A stretch of DNA of 64,000 bases from Pseudonocardia alaniniphila (GTDB lineage: Bacteria > Actinomycetota > Actinomycetes > Mycobacteriales > Pseudonocardiaceae). Position numbers and translations under genes: made by a program. Location: positions 124,001 through 188,000 of the forward strand of contig NZ_JAKXMK010000019.1 in NCBI RefSeq assembly GCF_022524485.1, written 5' to 3'. The first letter of the stretch is position 1; each line of letters begins with the position of its first letter. Shown one piece after another: positions 1 through 9,421 of the stretch. The notes beneath the pieces are model-generated. The model was not told where the DNA came from. It saw nothing but the letters and a program-made list of their open reading frames with translations, and searched no databases.

Positions 1-1140
1 CTGGTGGCCGACGCGCTGGCCGGACGCCCGGCGAGACCACTACCGGCGCAGACGCTGCACGCGGCCGTCCGTGGTGACCGCTCTGCGGCCGCCGCGCTGC
101 ACACCGACGCCGAGCGGGCGATCGCCGCGGCGTCGAACACCCTGGTGATCGGCTTCGCCGAGACGGCCACCGCGCTGGGGCACTGTGTGGCTGAAGGGCT
201 GGGCGGGGCCACGTACCTGCACTCCACCCGGCGGCGGGTGCCCGGGTTCGCCGTGGCGGGCGGCTTCACGGAGGAGCATTCGCACGCCACCGACCACCTG
301 CTGCTTCCCGCCGACTCCGCGCTGCTCCGTGCCGGGCGGCCGCTCGTGCTGGTGGACGACGAGCTCAGCACCGGGCGCACCGCGCTGAACACCATCACGG
401 CGCTGCACCGCACCGCGCCACGGGAGCGCTACGTCGTGGCGGCTCTCGTGGACGTGCGTCCGCCCGGCAGCGACCTCGTCGACGCCGTCGCGGCGCTGGG
501 TGCGCGGCTCGACGTCGTCGCGCTGGCGCAGGCCGCGATCGAGCTGCCCGCAGACCTCGCCGAACGCGCTGCCGCGCTTCGCGCCGAACTCGGCGACGGT
601 ACCACTCCCCGCACCGCCCCGAACGGACCCGCCTCCCGGGTGGCGCTCAGTGAGCTCGGGTGGCCGGTCGGACTGCCGGTAGGGGCCCGACACGGGGTCG
701 GACCCGATCACCACCGGCGCCTCGCAGCCGCACTCCCATACGTCGCCGCAGGCCTCGCGCGTGCTGCCCGGCTCGATGCCGGCCAGCGCATCCTCGTACT
801 CGGCACCGAGGAGCTGATGCATCTGCCGCTGCGGCTGGCCCAGACCCTCGCCGACGCGGGCCACGACGTCGCGTTCTCCAGCACCACCCGCTCGCCCGCG
901 GTGGTGGTCGATTCGCCGGGGTACGCGCTCACCAGCGGAATTGCCTTCCCCGCCCACGACGACCCCGCCGACGGGCCGGGCCCCCGCTTCGCCTACAACG
1001 TCGGCGGCGCGCACGATCCCCCGTGGGACCACGTCCTCGTCGTCGTCGACCCGCCCGGGGACACCCCCGCTCTGCGAACCGGGCTGCTGCCGGCACTCAC
1101 CCCGCACGCCCGGCGCACGAGCGTGGTGGTCACGCCGTGA
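1..1140 (+). CDS. Phosphoribosyltransferase with C-terminal TRSP domain (Ter module), 5' partial
   Basis: The frame is open to the left edge, so the start probably lies outside the window; the first in-frame start codon is a GTG at 4. The N-terminal half looks like an orotate-phosphoribosyltransferase-type domain (PRTase_2): the PRPP-binding loop VLVDDELSTGRT lies at about residues 116-126 counted from that GTG. The last 150 residues match the TRSP domain that follows such PRTases in tellurite-resistance (Ter) gene clusters. The gene overlaps the next one by 4 bases (GTGA), and the HAD gene after that overlaps in the same way, so the three are translationally coupled. In Ter clusters these genes are predicted to make a nucleoside-like metabolite; that role is a family-level prediction, not proven. 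The family call is firm; the substrate is unknown. Confidence 0.8.
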   Translation: MVADALAGRPARPLPAQTLHAAVRGDRSAAAALHTDAERAIAAASNTLVIGFAETATALGHCVAEGLGGATYLHSTRRRVPGFAVAGGFTEEHSHATDHLLLPADSALLRAGRPLVLVDDELSTGRTALNTITALHRTAPRERYVVAALVDVRPPGSDLVDAVAALGARLDVVALAQAAIELPADLAERAAALRAELGDGTTPRTAPNGPASRVALSELGWPVGLPVGARHGVGPDHHRRLAAALPYVAAGLARAARLDAGQRILVLGTEELMHLPLRLAQTLADAGHDVAFSSTTRSPAVVVDSPGYALTSGIAFPAHDDPADGPGPRFAYNVGGAHDPPWDHVLVVVDPPGDTPALRTGLLPALTPHARRTSVVVTP

Positions 1141-2270
1141 CCCCCGCCCCGCTGCGCGGCCCGCAGTTCGGCAGCTACGCACCGGACGAGGTGGGCTGGC
1201 TGCTCACCGATCTCTCCGGCGTGCCGCTCGAGGCACCCACGGAGGAGCGTGAGGAGGCCGTTCAGAGCGGTGCGCACTACGCCGAGTCGCTCCCGCACGA
1301 ATACCGCCCGGATGCGGGTTATCTCGCGCTGTACCGGTCGGTGCTCGCCGCCACCGCGCCCCGGCTGGCACAGGCCGTCGGTACGGTCACCGAACTGGTG
1401 CTCCGCGAGCGTGGCCCCGACGTCGTGCTCGCGTCGCTCGCCCGCGCCGGCACCCCGATCGGTGTGCTGATCCGGCGCTGGGCCGCATGGGCACACGGGC
1501 TCGACCTGCCTCACTACGCCGTGTCGATCGTGCGTGGCCGCGGCATCGACCGGCTCGCGCTGCACCATCTCGCCGAACACCACGACCCGTCCCGGGTGGT
1601 CTTCGTGGACGGCTGGACGGGCAAGGGCGCGATCGCCCGTGAGCTCGCGGCGTCCGTGGCCGAGCACGAGTACGACACCGGCGTGCGGTTCGACCCGCGG
1701 CTCGCGGTGCTGGCCGACCCCGGGCGCTGCGCCACCACCTTCGGCACCCGTGAGGACTGGCTGATCGCCTCGGCCTGCCTGAACTCGACGGTGTCCGGGC
1801 TCGTCTCCCGCACCGTGTTGCACCCGCGCCTGGTGGGACCCCAGCGCTACCACGGGGCCAAGTTCTACGCGGAGCTCGCCTGCTCCGACGTCTCGGCCGG
1901 CTTCCTCGACGCCGTCAGCGCGCAGTTCCCGCACGTCGGCGACACGACGGCGCCCGCAGACCGCTTCGCCGACCACGCCGGCCGCCGGGCCGTCGACAGC
2001 ATCGTCGAGGCCTACGGGATCGGCGACGTCAACCTCGTCAAGCCCGGGGTCGGCGAGACAACCAGGGTGCTACTGCGCCGGGTGCCGTGGCGGGTGTTGG
2101 TGCGCGCAGGTGCGCCCGCCGCCGACCTCGCCCATATCCGGCTACTCGCGCAGCAGCGCGACGTGCCCATCGAGGAGGTGGCAGACCTGCCCTATACGTG
2201 TGTCGGGCTGATCCATCCCGGCTACACCCGGACCCCGGCCGGTGCCGAGGCCACGGCGGCGGCACCGTGA
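1137..2270 (+). CDS. StiP-like PRTase / PELOTA RNA-binding domain protein (Ter module)
   Basis: 377 residues from a GTG that overlaps the upstream stop (GTGA). The N-terminal two thirds carry the PRTase-like fold often annotated as cysteine protease StiP: a conserved LARAGTPIGVLIRRW segment near residue 101 and a PRPP-loop-like FVDGWTGKGA near residue 156. The last 90 residues (from about IGDVNLVKPG) resemble the PELOTA RNA-binding domain fused to this PRTase in Ter operons. Its position between the TRSP-PRTase and a HAD phosphatase is the standard order of this predicted biosynthetic module. The protease label is historical in StiP annotation; a phosphoribosyltransferase-like reaction is what the sequence suggests. 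No experimental function can be read from the sequence. Confidence 0.8.
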   Translation: MTPAPLRGPQFGSYAPDEVGWLLTDLSGVPLEAPTEEREEAVQSGAHYAESLPHEYRPDAGYLALYRSVLAATAPRLAQAVGTVTELVLRERGPDVVLASLARAGTPIGVLIRRWAAWAHGLDLPHYAVSIVRGRGIDRLALHHLAEHHDPSRVVFVDGWTGKGAIARELAASVAEHEYDTGVRFDPRLAVLADPGRCATTFGTREDWLIASACLNSTVSGLVSRTVLHPRLVGPQRYHGAKFYAELACSDVSAGFLDAVSAQFPHVGDTTAPADRFADHAGRRAVDSIVEAYGIGDVNLVKPGVGETTRVLLRRVPWRVLVRAGAPAADLAHIRLLAQQRDVPIEEVADLPYTCVGLIHPGYTRTPAGAEATAAAP

Positions 2271-3157
2271 CGGCGCAGACCGCGCCCGGATCCGCCCTGG
2301 TGACCGGCGGCGGGCGTCCCGTGGTCTGCCTCGACCTCGACCGCACCACGATCTACTCGCCTGCCGCGCTCGACCTGCGCTGCCCCGACAGCGACGCGCC
2401 TCGGCTGCTCTGCGTGGAGATCCACGACGGGGCGCCGCGGTCGTTCATGACCGAGGCCGCGGCCGATGCCTTCCGCGCGTTGCAGGACACGGCCGTCGTC
2501 GTCCCGACCACCACCCGCACGCCCGCGCAGCTCGCCCGCGTGCACCTGCCCGGGCCGCCCGCGCGATACGCGATCGCCAGCAACGGCGGGCATCTGCTCG
2601 TCGACGGGGAGATCGACGCCGGGTGGAGCGCCGCGGTGCGTACCCGGCTCGCGGGCTGCGCACCACCCGCCGAGGTCGAGACGCACATGCGAGCCCGCAG
2701 CGGGGCGTTCGTCCTGCGGCTGCGCACGGCCGCCGGGCTCTTCTGCTACGCGGTGGTGGAGCGAGCGGCGCTGCCCGCCGGCTGGATCGAGGAGCTCAGC
2801 GCCTGGTGCGCTCCCCGCGGCTGGACGGTGTCGCTGCAGGGCCGCAAGGTCTACGCCGTGCCCGAAGGCCTCACGAAGTCGGCGGCAGCGGCCGAGGTGC
2901 TCGACCGCTGTGGCGGCACGATGTTCCTCGCCGCCGGCGACTCGCTGCTCGACGCCGACCTCCTGGACGCGGCCCGCCTCGCCATCCGCCCGGCCCACGG
3001 CGAGCTCGCGGCCACCGGTTTCGCCCGCCCGCACCTGGCCGTCACCGTCGCCACCGGAGTGGCGGCGGGCGCCGAGCTGCTCGCGTGGCTGTACGAGCAC
3101 GCCGCGGAGGCTGCCCGCCCCGGCGATCAGGCCCTGCGCCAGGCGCGTCAGAGGTGA
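2267..3157 (+). CDS. HAD-family hydrolase of the Ter module
   Basis: 296 residues, GTG start inside the stop of the StiP-like gene (GTGA overlap). The HAD motif I is CLDLDRTT at residues 21-28, with the nucleophile D23 and acid D25; a motif IV candidate AAGDSLLDADLL is near residue 228, and a conserved lysine lies at LTKSAAA before it. This fits a phosphatase of the sucrose-phosphatase/Cof-like kind. In Ter clusters a HAD enzyme follows the two PRTase-like proteins and presumably removes a phosphate from their product; that step is inferred from context. The 3' end overlaps the convergent terD gene by 10 bases. Confidence 0.78.
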   Translation: MTAQTAPGSALVTGGGRPVVCLDLDRTTIYSPAALDLRCPDSDAPRLLCVEIHDGAPRSFMTEAAADAFRALQDTAVVVPTTTRTPAQLARVHLPGPPARYAIASNGGHLLVDGEIDAGWSAAVRTRLAGCAPPAEVETHMRARSGAFVLRLRTAAGLFCYAVVERAALPAGWIEELSAWCAPRGWTVSLQGRKVYAVPEGLTKSAAAAEVLDRCGGTMFLAAGDSLLDADLLDAARLAIRPAHGELAATGFARPHLAVTVATGVAAGAELLAWLYEHAAEAARPGDQALRQARQR

Positions 3158-3744
3158 CCGGCGGTCACCGGCAGCAGCTCCTGGAACGTGCGGCCGGACG
3201 CGACCGCGCCGATGGCCGTCATGGTCCAGCCTCCGCCCTCCCCGCGGGCGACCTTGGCCATGATCTGCGCGTTGTGGCGTCCCGAGCCCGACAGGACGTA
3301 GCGGGCGATCTCGTCGCCCGTGGTCTGGTCGATGAGCCGGCAGAAGGCGTTCTCGACCTGGGAGAAGTCCTGCCCGGTGAACGAGTTGACGACGAAGACG
3401 ATCTGGCCGATCGCGGGCGAGAGCCGCGTGAGGTCCACGAGGATCGTCTCGTCGTCGCCCTCACCCGCTCCCGTGAGGTTGTCGCCGGTGTGCTGCACGG
3501 AGCCGTCCTGGCTGCGCAGCTGCCGGAACCACACGGCGTCGATCAGGTTGTCGCTCACGTCGAACAGCAGCGCGGACGCATCCAGATCGACCTGCTGCGA
3601 CTTCGAGCCGAAGAGACCACGCTTCTTCACTGCGTCCCAGCCGAGCCCCATCCGGACCACGCTCAGACTTGCGCCGTCGCGCTTCGCGAGAGAGACCTTC
3701 TGACCTTTGGTCAGGCTGATCGACACACGTACTCCATTCGTCAT
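3148..3744 (-). CDS. terD: TerD-family tellurium/stress-response protein
   Basis: 198 residues from ATG at 3744; the frame runs further upstream, but the TerD family begins near VSISLTKGQKVSL, which sits a few residues after this ATG. Conserved TerD features are visible: the FDVSDNLIDAVWF-like turn, GDNLTGAGEGDDETILVDL (calcium-binding loop region with acidic residues) and VVNSFTGQDFSQVENAFCRL. Family members bind calcium and form part of a membrane-linked stress complex with TerC/TerB; tellurite resistance is the classic phenotype. Here it runs convergent to the PRTase/HAD operon and overlaps it by 10 bases at the 3' end, so the two units belong to one locus that probably continues left of the window. 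Confidence 0.92.
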   Translation of the reverse strand: MTNGVRVSISLTKGQKVSLAKRDGASLSVVRMGLGWDAVKKRGLFGSKSQQVDLDASALLFDVSDNLIDAVWFRQLRSQDGSVQHTGDNLTGAGEGDDETILVDLTRLSPAIGQIVFVVNSFTGQDFSQVENAFCRLIDQTTGDEIARYVLSGSGRHNAQIMAKVARGEGGGWTMTAIGAVASGRTFQELLPVTAGHL

Positions 3745-3944
3745 CGCCGGGGAGGGAGCACGGCCACGTGTGAGTGGCCGGCGAGGATCTCGGGGACCAC
3801 CGGCCACGGCAGCCGGCGACCACGCGCCGGGCAACCGTAGCCCAGTGGATCTTCGTCCGATACGCCCTGAATGCCCGGATCGACGGGATCCGTGTGAGCG
3901 GAGATCAGCCGACCTCCGCCTTCAGCTCGCCGAATCGCCGACGG

Positions 3945-4700
3945 CTACGCGTTGACCTCTTCGAGCACCTCGTCGGAGACGTCGAAGTTGGCGTAGACGT
4001 TCTGCACCTCGTCGCTGTCCTCGAGCGCGTCGATCAGGCGGAACACCTTCTTCGCCGCCTCCGCGTCGAGCGGCACGCTCATCGACGGCAGGAAGGTGGG
4101 GTCGGCCGAGTCGTAGTCGATGCCGGCTTCCTGCAATGCCGTGCGCACCGGGATGAGGTCGCCGGCCTCGGAGACGACCTCGAAGCTCTCGCCGAGGTCG
4201 TTGACCTCCTCGGCACCCGCGTCGAGCACGGCGAGCAGCAGGTCGTCCTCGGTGAGGTCGCCCGCCTTCGGAACGATCACCACGCCCTTGCGCGTGAAGA
4301 GGTACGCCACGGAGCCGGGGTCGGCCATCGCGCCGCCGTTGCGGGTCATCGCCGTGCGGACCTCGGTGGCGGCCCGGTTGCGGTTGTCGGTGAGGCACTC
4401 GATGAGCACCGCGACGCCGTTGGGCCCGTAGCCCTCGTACGTGATCGTCTGGTAGTCGGCACCCCCCGCGTCGGCACCGGACCCGCGCTTGACGGCACGG
4501 TCGATGTTGTCATTGGGGACCGAGCTCTTCTTGGCCTTCTGGATGGCGTCGTACAGCGTGGGGTTGCCATCCGGGTCACCGCCGCCCGTGCGCGCGGCCA
4601 CCTCGATGTTCTTGATCAGCTTGGCGAACATCTTGCCGCGCCGGGCGTCGATGACGGCCTTCTTGTGCTTCGTCGTCGCCCACTTGGAGTGGCCGCTCAT
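3945..4700 (-). CDS. YebC/PmpR-family protein
   Basis: 251 residues, the usual family length. I chose the ATG at 4700 because the universal N-terminus MSGHSKWATTKHKK starts there, although the frame extends 11 codons upstream. Other family hallmarks are KMFAKLIKNIEVAAR, NDNIDRAVKRGSG and YEGYGPNGVAVLIECLTDN. Members are DNA-binding regulators or, for the YebC1 branch, ribosome-associated factors that help translate polyproline and other difficult stretches. The neighbouring pdxT upstream on the same strand is the usual actinobacterial arrangement; ruvC, which normally follows yebC, is not present within the window, where terD lies instead. Confidence 0.95.
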   Translation of the reverse strand: MSGHSKWATTKHKKAVIDARRGKMFAKLIKNIEVAARTGGGDPDGNPTLYDAIQKAKKSSVPNDNIDRAVKRGSGADAGGADYQTITYEGYGPNGVAVLIECLTDNRNRAATEVRTAMTRNGGAMADPGSVAYLFTRKGVVIVPKAGDLTEDDLLLAVLDAGAEEVNDLGESFEVVSEAGDLIPVRTALQEAGIDYDSADPTFLPSMSVPLDAEAAKKVFRLIDALEDSDEVQNVYANFDVSDEVLEEVNA

Positions 4701-4881
4701 CGGTGTCGCCGTCCTTTCCCAGCTCTTGCCCACCCGCCGGGATCCGGACGTCCGCCACCGGCCTCCTGCCGCGCGGACCGGATAGCACCGACGTCTGCTT
4801 GAACTGTCGATTCTACCGACCCGTTCGGAGGACGAGCGGCCGGGAAGGGGGCCACCGGCCGTGCGGCCTCACGCCCATTGC

Positions 4882-5520
4882 TCAGGCGGCGCGGGCGGCT
4901 TCCTTCACGAGGTCGCAGAAGAGCCCGTGCACGCGGAGATCGCCTGTGAGCTCGGGATGGAAGGCCGTGGCGATCACCGCGCCCTGGCGCACGGCGACCG
5001 CTCGACCGGCCGCGGCGCCCGCGTCGGCGCCGGTGATCGTCGACTGCGGAACGGTGGCGAGCACCTCCACTCCGGGGCCTGCCGACTCGACCCACGGCGC
5101 GCGGATGAACACCGCGCGCACGGGACCACCGAGCATCCCGCGGAAGCGCAGGTCGGTCTCGAACGAGTCGACCTGGCGGCCGAACGCGTTGCGCCGGACC
5201 ACGACGTCGAGACCGCCGATCTGCTTCTGGTCGGGGCGACCGTCGAGCACCTCACGGGCGAGCAGGATCATCCCGGCACAGGACCCGTAGGCCGGCATCC
5301 CGGCAGCGATCCGCGCGCGCAGCGGGTCGAGCAGTTCGAAGACCTCGAGCAACCGGCTCATCGTGGTGGACTCCCCACCGGGGATCACCAACGCGTCCAC
5401 CGCATCGAGCTCGGAGGGGCGGCGCACCGGCACACCGCGGACGTCTCCACAGGCCGACACGGCCGCAAGATGCTCGCGGACATCACCTTGCAGAGCGAGC
5501 ACACCGATCACGGGAAGCAC
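4882..5520 (-). CDS. pdxT: Pyridoxal 5'-phosphate synthase glutaminase subunit
   Basis: 212 residues. It is the class-I-like glutamine amidotransferase that hydrolyses glutamine and channels ammonia to PdxS for PLP synthesis. Visible signatures are IGVLALQGDVREH at the N-terminus, the oxyanion strand PGGEST (residues 47-52), the nucleophile in YGSCAGM (C81) and the His/Glu of FHPELTGD (H188, E190). GTG at 5520 is chosen because the family starts just before IGVLALQG; a start 13 codons earlier is open but unlike the family. Unusually, its partner pdxS is about 10 kb away rather than adjacent. Confidence 0.95.
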   Translation of the reverse strand: MLPVIGVLALQGDVREHLAAVSACGDVRGVPVRRPSELDAVDALVIPGGESTTMSRLLEVFELLDPLRARIAAGMPAYGSCAGMILLAREVLDGRPDQKQIGGLDVVVRRNAFGRQVDSFETDLRFRGMLGGPVRAVFIRAPWVESAGPGVEVLATVPQSTITGADAGAAAGRAVAVRQGAVIATAFHPELTGDLRVHGLFCDLVKEAARAA

Positions 5521-5592
5521 ATGTCCAGGGTAGTCCGTACCCCGCGGCACAGCGCGCACCGCGCGGCCTGCGGTGCGCGGCGGCCGGAGGCG

Positions 5593-6366
5593 TCAGCCGC
5601 TGACGCCCGGGCTCGCCGATCCGCTGCGGACGTAGGCGCCCGGGGTGTGTCCCAGGGAGCGGCGGAAGACGTCGATGAAGGCGCTGGTGGTCGCGAAACC
5701 GCAGCAGCGCCCCACCGCCGTGACGGACCGGCCCTCCGCGAGCAGCCTCAGCGCCTGGTAGAGCCGCAGCTGGGTACGCCACTGCGGGAAGGTCATCCCC
5801 ACGTCCTGGCGGAACAGCCTGGTCAGCGTCCGACCGCTCGCACCGACCTCGTGCCCGAGGGCTTCGAGGCCGCGGGAGTCCGACGGGTCGGCCTCGAGGA
5901 TCGCGGTGACGGCCGCGAGCCGGGCGTCGCGGGCGGCGGGGATCCTGACGGGCCGCTCACGTGCCGCGGCCAGCTGGTCGAGCAACACGCCGAGCATCCG
6001 CCGACGCGCTCGGACGTCCTGCGACTCGTCCGACGCGGTGTAGGCGATGAGCAGCTCACGCAGGAGCGGGGACACCGCGAGGACCGTCGGCTCGACGAGA
6101 CCGAGAGGGTTGCGCCCGGCGGGCAGCCCGAGCAGATGGAGGCGTGTCTCGCCGTATGCCCGGTGGGAGTGGACCGTGCCCGCCGGCACCCAGATCGCGC
6201 GATGCGCGGGCACGATCCAGCGCGAGGCCTCGGTGTGCACGGCCAGCACCCCCTGGCTCGCGTACGCCACCTGGTTCTCGTCGTGCCAGTGCGCGTCCAC
6301 CCCTGCGGTCGCCGCGAGGTCGCGGCTGTCGGTCGGCGCGTGCGGGAGGTGGCGAGTGCTCGACAC
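5593..6366 (-). CDS. AraC-family transcriptional regulator (cupin sensor, NimR-like)
   Basis: About 257 residues: an N-terminal cupin-like sensing region (DAHWHDENQVAYASQGVL, then PAGTVHSHRAYG) and a C-terminal AraC DNA-binding domain with two helix-turn-helix units (LGHEVGASGRTLTRLFR and VTAVGRCCGFATTSAFIDVFRRSLGHTPG). The start is uncertain: GTG at 6390, 6366 and 6300 are all in frame. The first codons after 6390 use ATA, ATT and ACT, rare here, so I prefer 6366. The gene is divergent from an MFS transporter; NimR/NimT of E. coli has the same arrangement, with the regulator controlling the exporter. A 72-bp duplicated segment lies between them and overlaps this 5' end. Confidence 0.85.
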   Translation of the reverse strand: MSSTRHLPHAPTDSRDLAATAGVDAHWHDENQVAYASQGVLAVHTEASRWIVPAHRAIWVPAGTVHSHRAYGETRLHLLGLPAGRNPLGLVEPTVLAVSPLLRELLIAYTASDESQDVRARRRMLGVLLDQLAAARERPVRIPAARDARLAAVTAILEADPSDSRGLEALGHEVGASGRTLTRLFRQDVGMTFPQWRTQLRLYQALRLLAEGRSVTAVGRCCGFATTSAFIDVFRRSLGHTPGAYVRSGSASPGVSG

Positions 6367-6419
6367 AGTCAGCCAGATTATCGGAATCACGCACCCCGGC
6401 CCGAACCGATGATCGATGC
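6348..6419. repeat. 72-bp direct repeat, copy 1
   Basis: This segment matches the one at 6543-6614 in the same orientation at about 60 of 72 positions by eye. The best-kept blocks are GGTGGCGAGT, CTCGACACA, TTATCGGAATC and CGAACCGATGATCG. It covers the likely promoter and start region of the AraC gene. The block GATTATCGGAATC in this copy has 4-bp inverted arms. Confidence 0.85.
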
Positions 6420-6542
6420 CGTATGGCTACGGACCGGCCGTGGTCAGCCGGCTGTCGCGCGCAGGACGCGGCAGAGGAAACCCAGGTGCCGCGGTAGGCG
6501 CGCAGCCATTCGGAGCGGTGGGTCGTGGCCGCCGCGAGTGCG

Positions 6543-6614
6543 GGTGGCGAGTACTCGACACAACCAGGCTCGTTATCGGAATCGCGCAGCCCGCCGCGAA
6601 CCGATGATCGCTGC
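6543..6614. repeat. 72-bp direct repeat, copy 2
   Basis: Second copy, offset by 195 bases from copy 1; its last base abuts the ATG of the MFS gene at 6615. Both copies therefore sit directly upstream of an ATG on the plus strand, which suggests a duplicated promoter/operator segment rather than coding DNA. Confidence 0.85.
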
Positions 6615-7811
6615 ATGACGACGGGGAAACGCTCACTGTCCCGGCCGATGATCGTGCTCGTCATCGGGCATGCGGTCGATGACCTCTACCAGGGAGCCGT
6701 TCCCGCGATCGTCCCGTTTCTGGTCGCCGAGCGGTCGTACGGATATCTCGCGGCATCGGGCATCACGTTGGCCGCGACCCTGCTGTCGTCAGTCGTCCAA
6801 CCGTTGTTCGGCGTGCTCACCGACCGCCGTCAGATGCCGTGGCTGGTCCCGGTGGGAATGACGCTCGCCGGCGCGGGCATCGGGCTCTCGGGCGTGAGCG
6901 ACTCCTATCTCATGACCTGGGCGGCGATCGCCCTCTCCGGCCTCGGGGTCGCCGCCTACCACCCGGAGTCCGCACGCCTCGCCCGCTCGGTCAGCGGCGG
7001 CAGTCACGTCGGGATGAGCTGGTTCTCCGTCGGCGGGAACATCGGGTTCGCGCTCGGGCCTGTGGTCGTCACCCCGGTGCTGCAACTGGGCGGGCTGAGC
7101 GCCAGCCCGCTGCTCGTCATCCCGGCCGCGGTCGGCTGCGCCCTCACGGTCGCCGCCCTGGGTCGTTCCGGCATCCGCACACGAGCACCGAGAACGGGCA
7201 CGATCAGGAGTGGCACGGACGACTGGCGGCAGTTCGGCCGGTTGACGATCGTGGTCATCAGCCGTTCGATCGTGACGTTCGGGCTCAGCACGTTCCTCGC
7301 GATCTGGGTCGCGGGGCGGGTGGGCGGGGGGCCGGTGGCCGGTGAGGTCGCCCTCGTGGTCCTGTTCGGGGTCGGCGCGGCCGGAACGCTGCTCGGCGGG
7401 GTGCTGGCGTCACGATGGGGCCGCATCCGGACGATCCGCGTGTCGTACGCGGTCGCCGTGCCGGCGCTGATCGGCCTCGCACTCGTTCCAGGACCGGCCG
7501 TGTACCTGCTGGTGGCGTTGACCGCCGTCGCCACCTACGTGCCGTTCTCGCTCCATGTCACGCTCGGACAGGACTACCTGCCGAACAGGCACGGCACGGC
7601 CAGCGGTGTCACGCTCGGGCTCGCGGTCAGCGTCGGCGGCCTCGCGGCCCCGGGCGTCGCAGCCCTGGCCACCGCATTCTCACTGCAGTACGCCCTGCTC
7701 GCCCTCGCGTTGCTGCCCGTGGTGGCGCTGCTCGCCGCGCGCCGCATGTCGGAGCCCGGCGCCGAGCCGCACACCACCACGATGGCGGCCGGCACCAGGA
7801 CGGCCCGTTGA
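6615..7811 (+). CDS. MFS transporter (Fsr/NimT-like)
   Basis: 398 residues from ATG at 6615, with about 12 hydrophobic segments typical of the major facilitator superfamily. The N-terminus MIVLVIGHAVDDLYQGAVPAIVPFLV resembles the fosmidomycin-resistance (Fsr) branch, and FGVLTDRRQMPW is the loop 2-3 motif. A second half begins around FGRLTIVVISRSIVTFG. It probably exports a small toxic compound by proton antiport; the substrate cannot be read from the sequence. It is divergent from an AraC-family regulator, as in the NimR/NimT pair, and the duplicated 72-bp element ends exactly at its start codon, so regulation by that protein is likely. Confidence 0.87.
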   Translation: MTTGKRSLSRPMIVLVIGHAVDDLYQGAVPAIVPFLVAERSYGYLAASGITLAATLLSSVVQPLFGVLTDRRQMPWLVPVGMTLAGAGIGLSGVSDSYLMTWAAIALSGLGVAAYHPESARLARSVSGGSHVGMSWFSVGGNIGFALGPVVVTPVLQLGGLSASPLLVIPAAVGCALTVAALGRSGIRTRAPRTGTIRSGTDDWRQFGRLTIVVISRSIVTFGLSTFLAIWVAGRVGGGPVAGEVALVVLFGVGAAGTLLGGVLASRWGRIRTIRVSYAVAVPALIGLALVPGPAVYLLVALTAVATYVPFSLHVTLGQDYLPNRHGTASGVTLGLAVSVGGLAAPGVAALATAFSLQYALLALALLPVVALLAARRMSEPGAEPHTTTMAAGTRTAR

Positions 7812-7836
7812 CGACCTCTTCGGCGGGCGCCGGACG

Positions 7837-9234
<1,398 letters not shown>

Positions 9235-9311
9235 ACCAAGACATTACCGTCGGCGATCGCACGACCTGCCGGCCCGGGTCCTGCGGCCCTGCTCACTTCC
9301 GCTCCGATGAA

Positions 9312-9330
9312 CATTCGATGAACCCGAATG
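9312..9330. promoter_or_regulatory. Inverted repeat CATTCG-N7-CGAATG
   Basis: A perfect 6-bp inverted repeat with a 7-bp spacer lies in the gap between the divergent malic enzyme and EF-G-like genes. It could be an operator for either gene; no bound protein can be named. Confidence 0.35.
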
Positions 9331-9421
9331 CTCGCCAAGGGTTGTGACCGCCGGATCCCGGGTGTGGGATGGCGCACACGTCCTCTTCGACATCGACGCA
9401 GTGCTGCGGAGGTGGTCTCCC

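Noticed and set aside
4701..4881. Gap between yebC and pdxT
   Set aside because: I saw no frame, dyad or RNA-like structure that stands out.
9344..9421. Longer N-terminus of the EF-G-like protein
   Set aside because: The extra 26 codons have no family match and the ATG at 9422 has a good Shine-Dalgarno.
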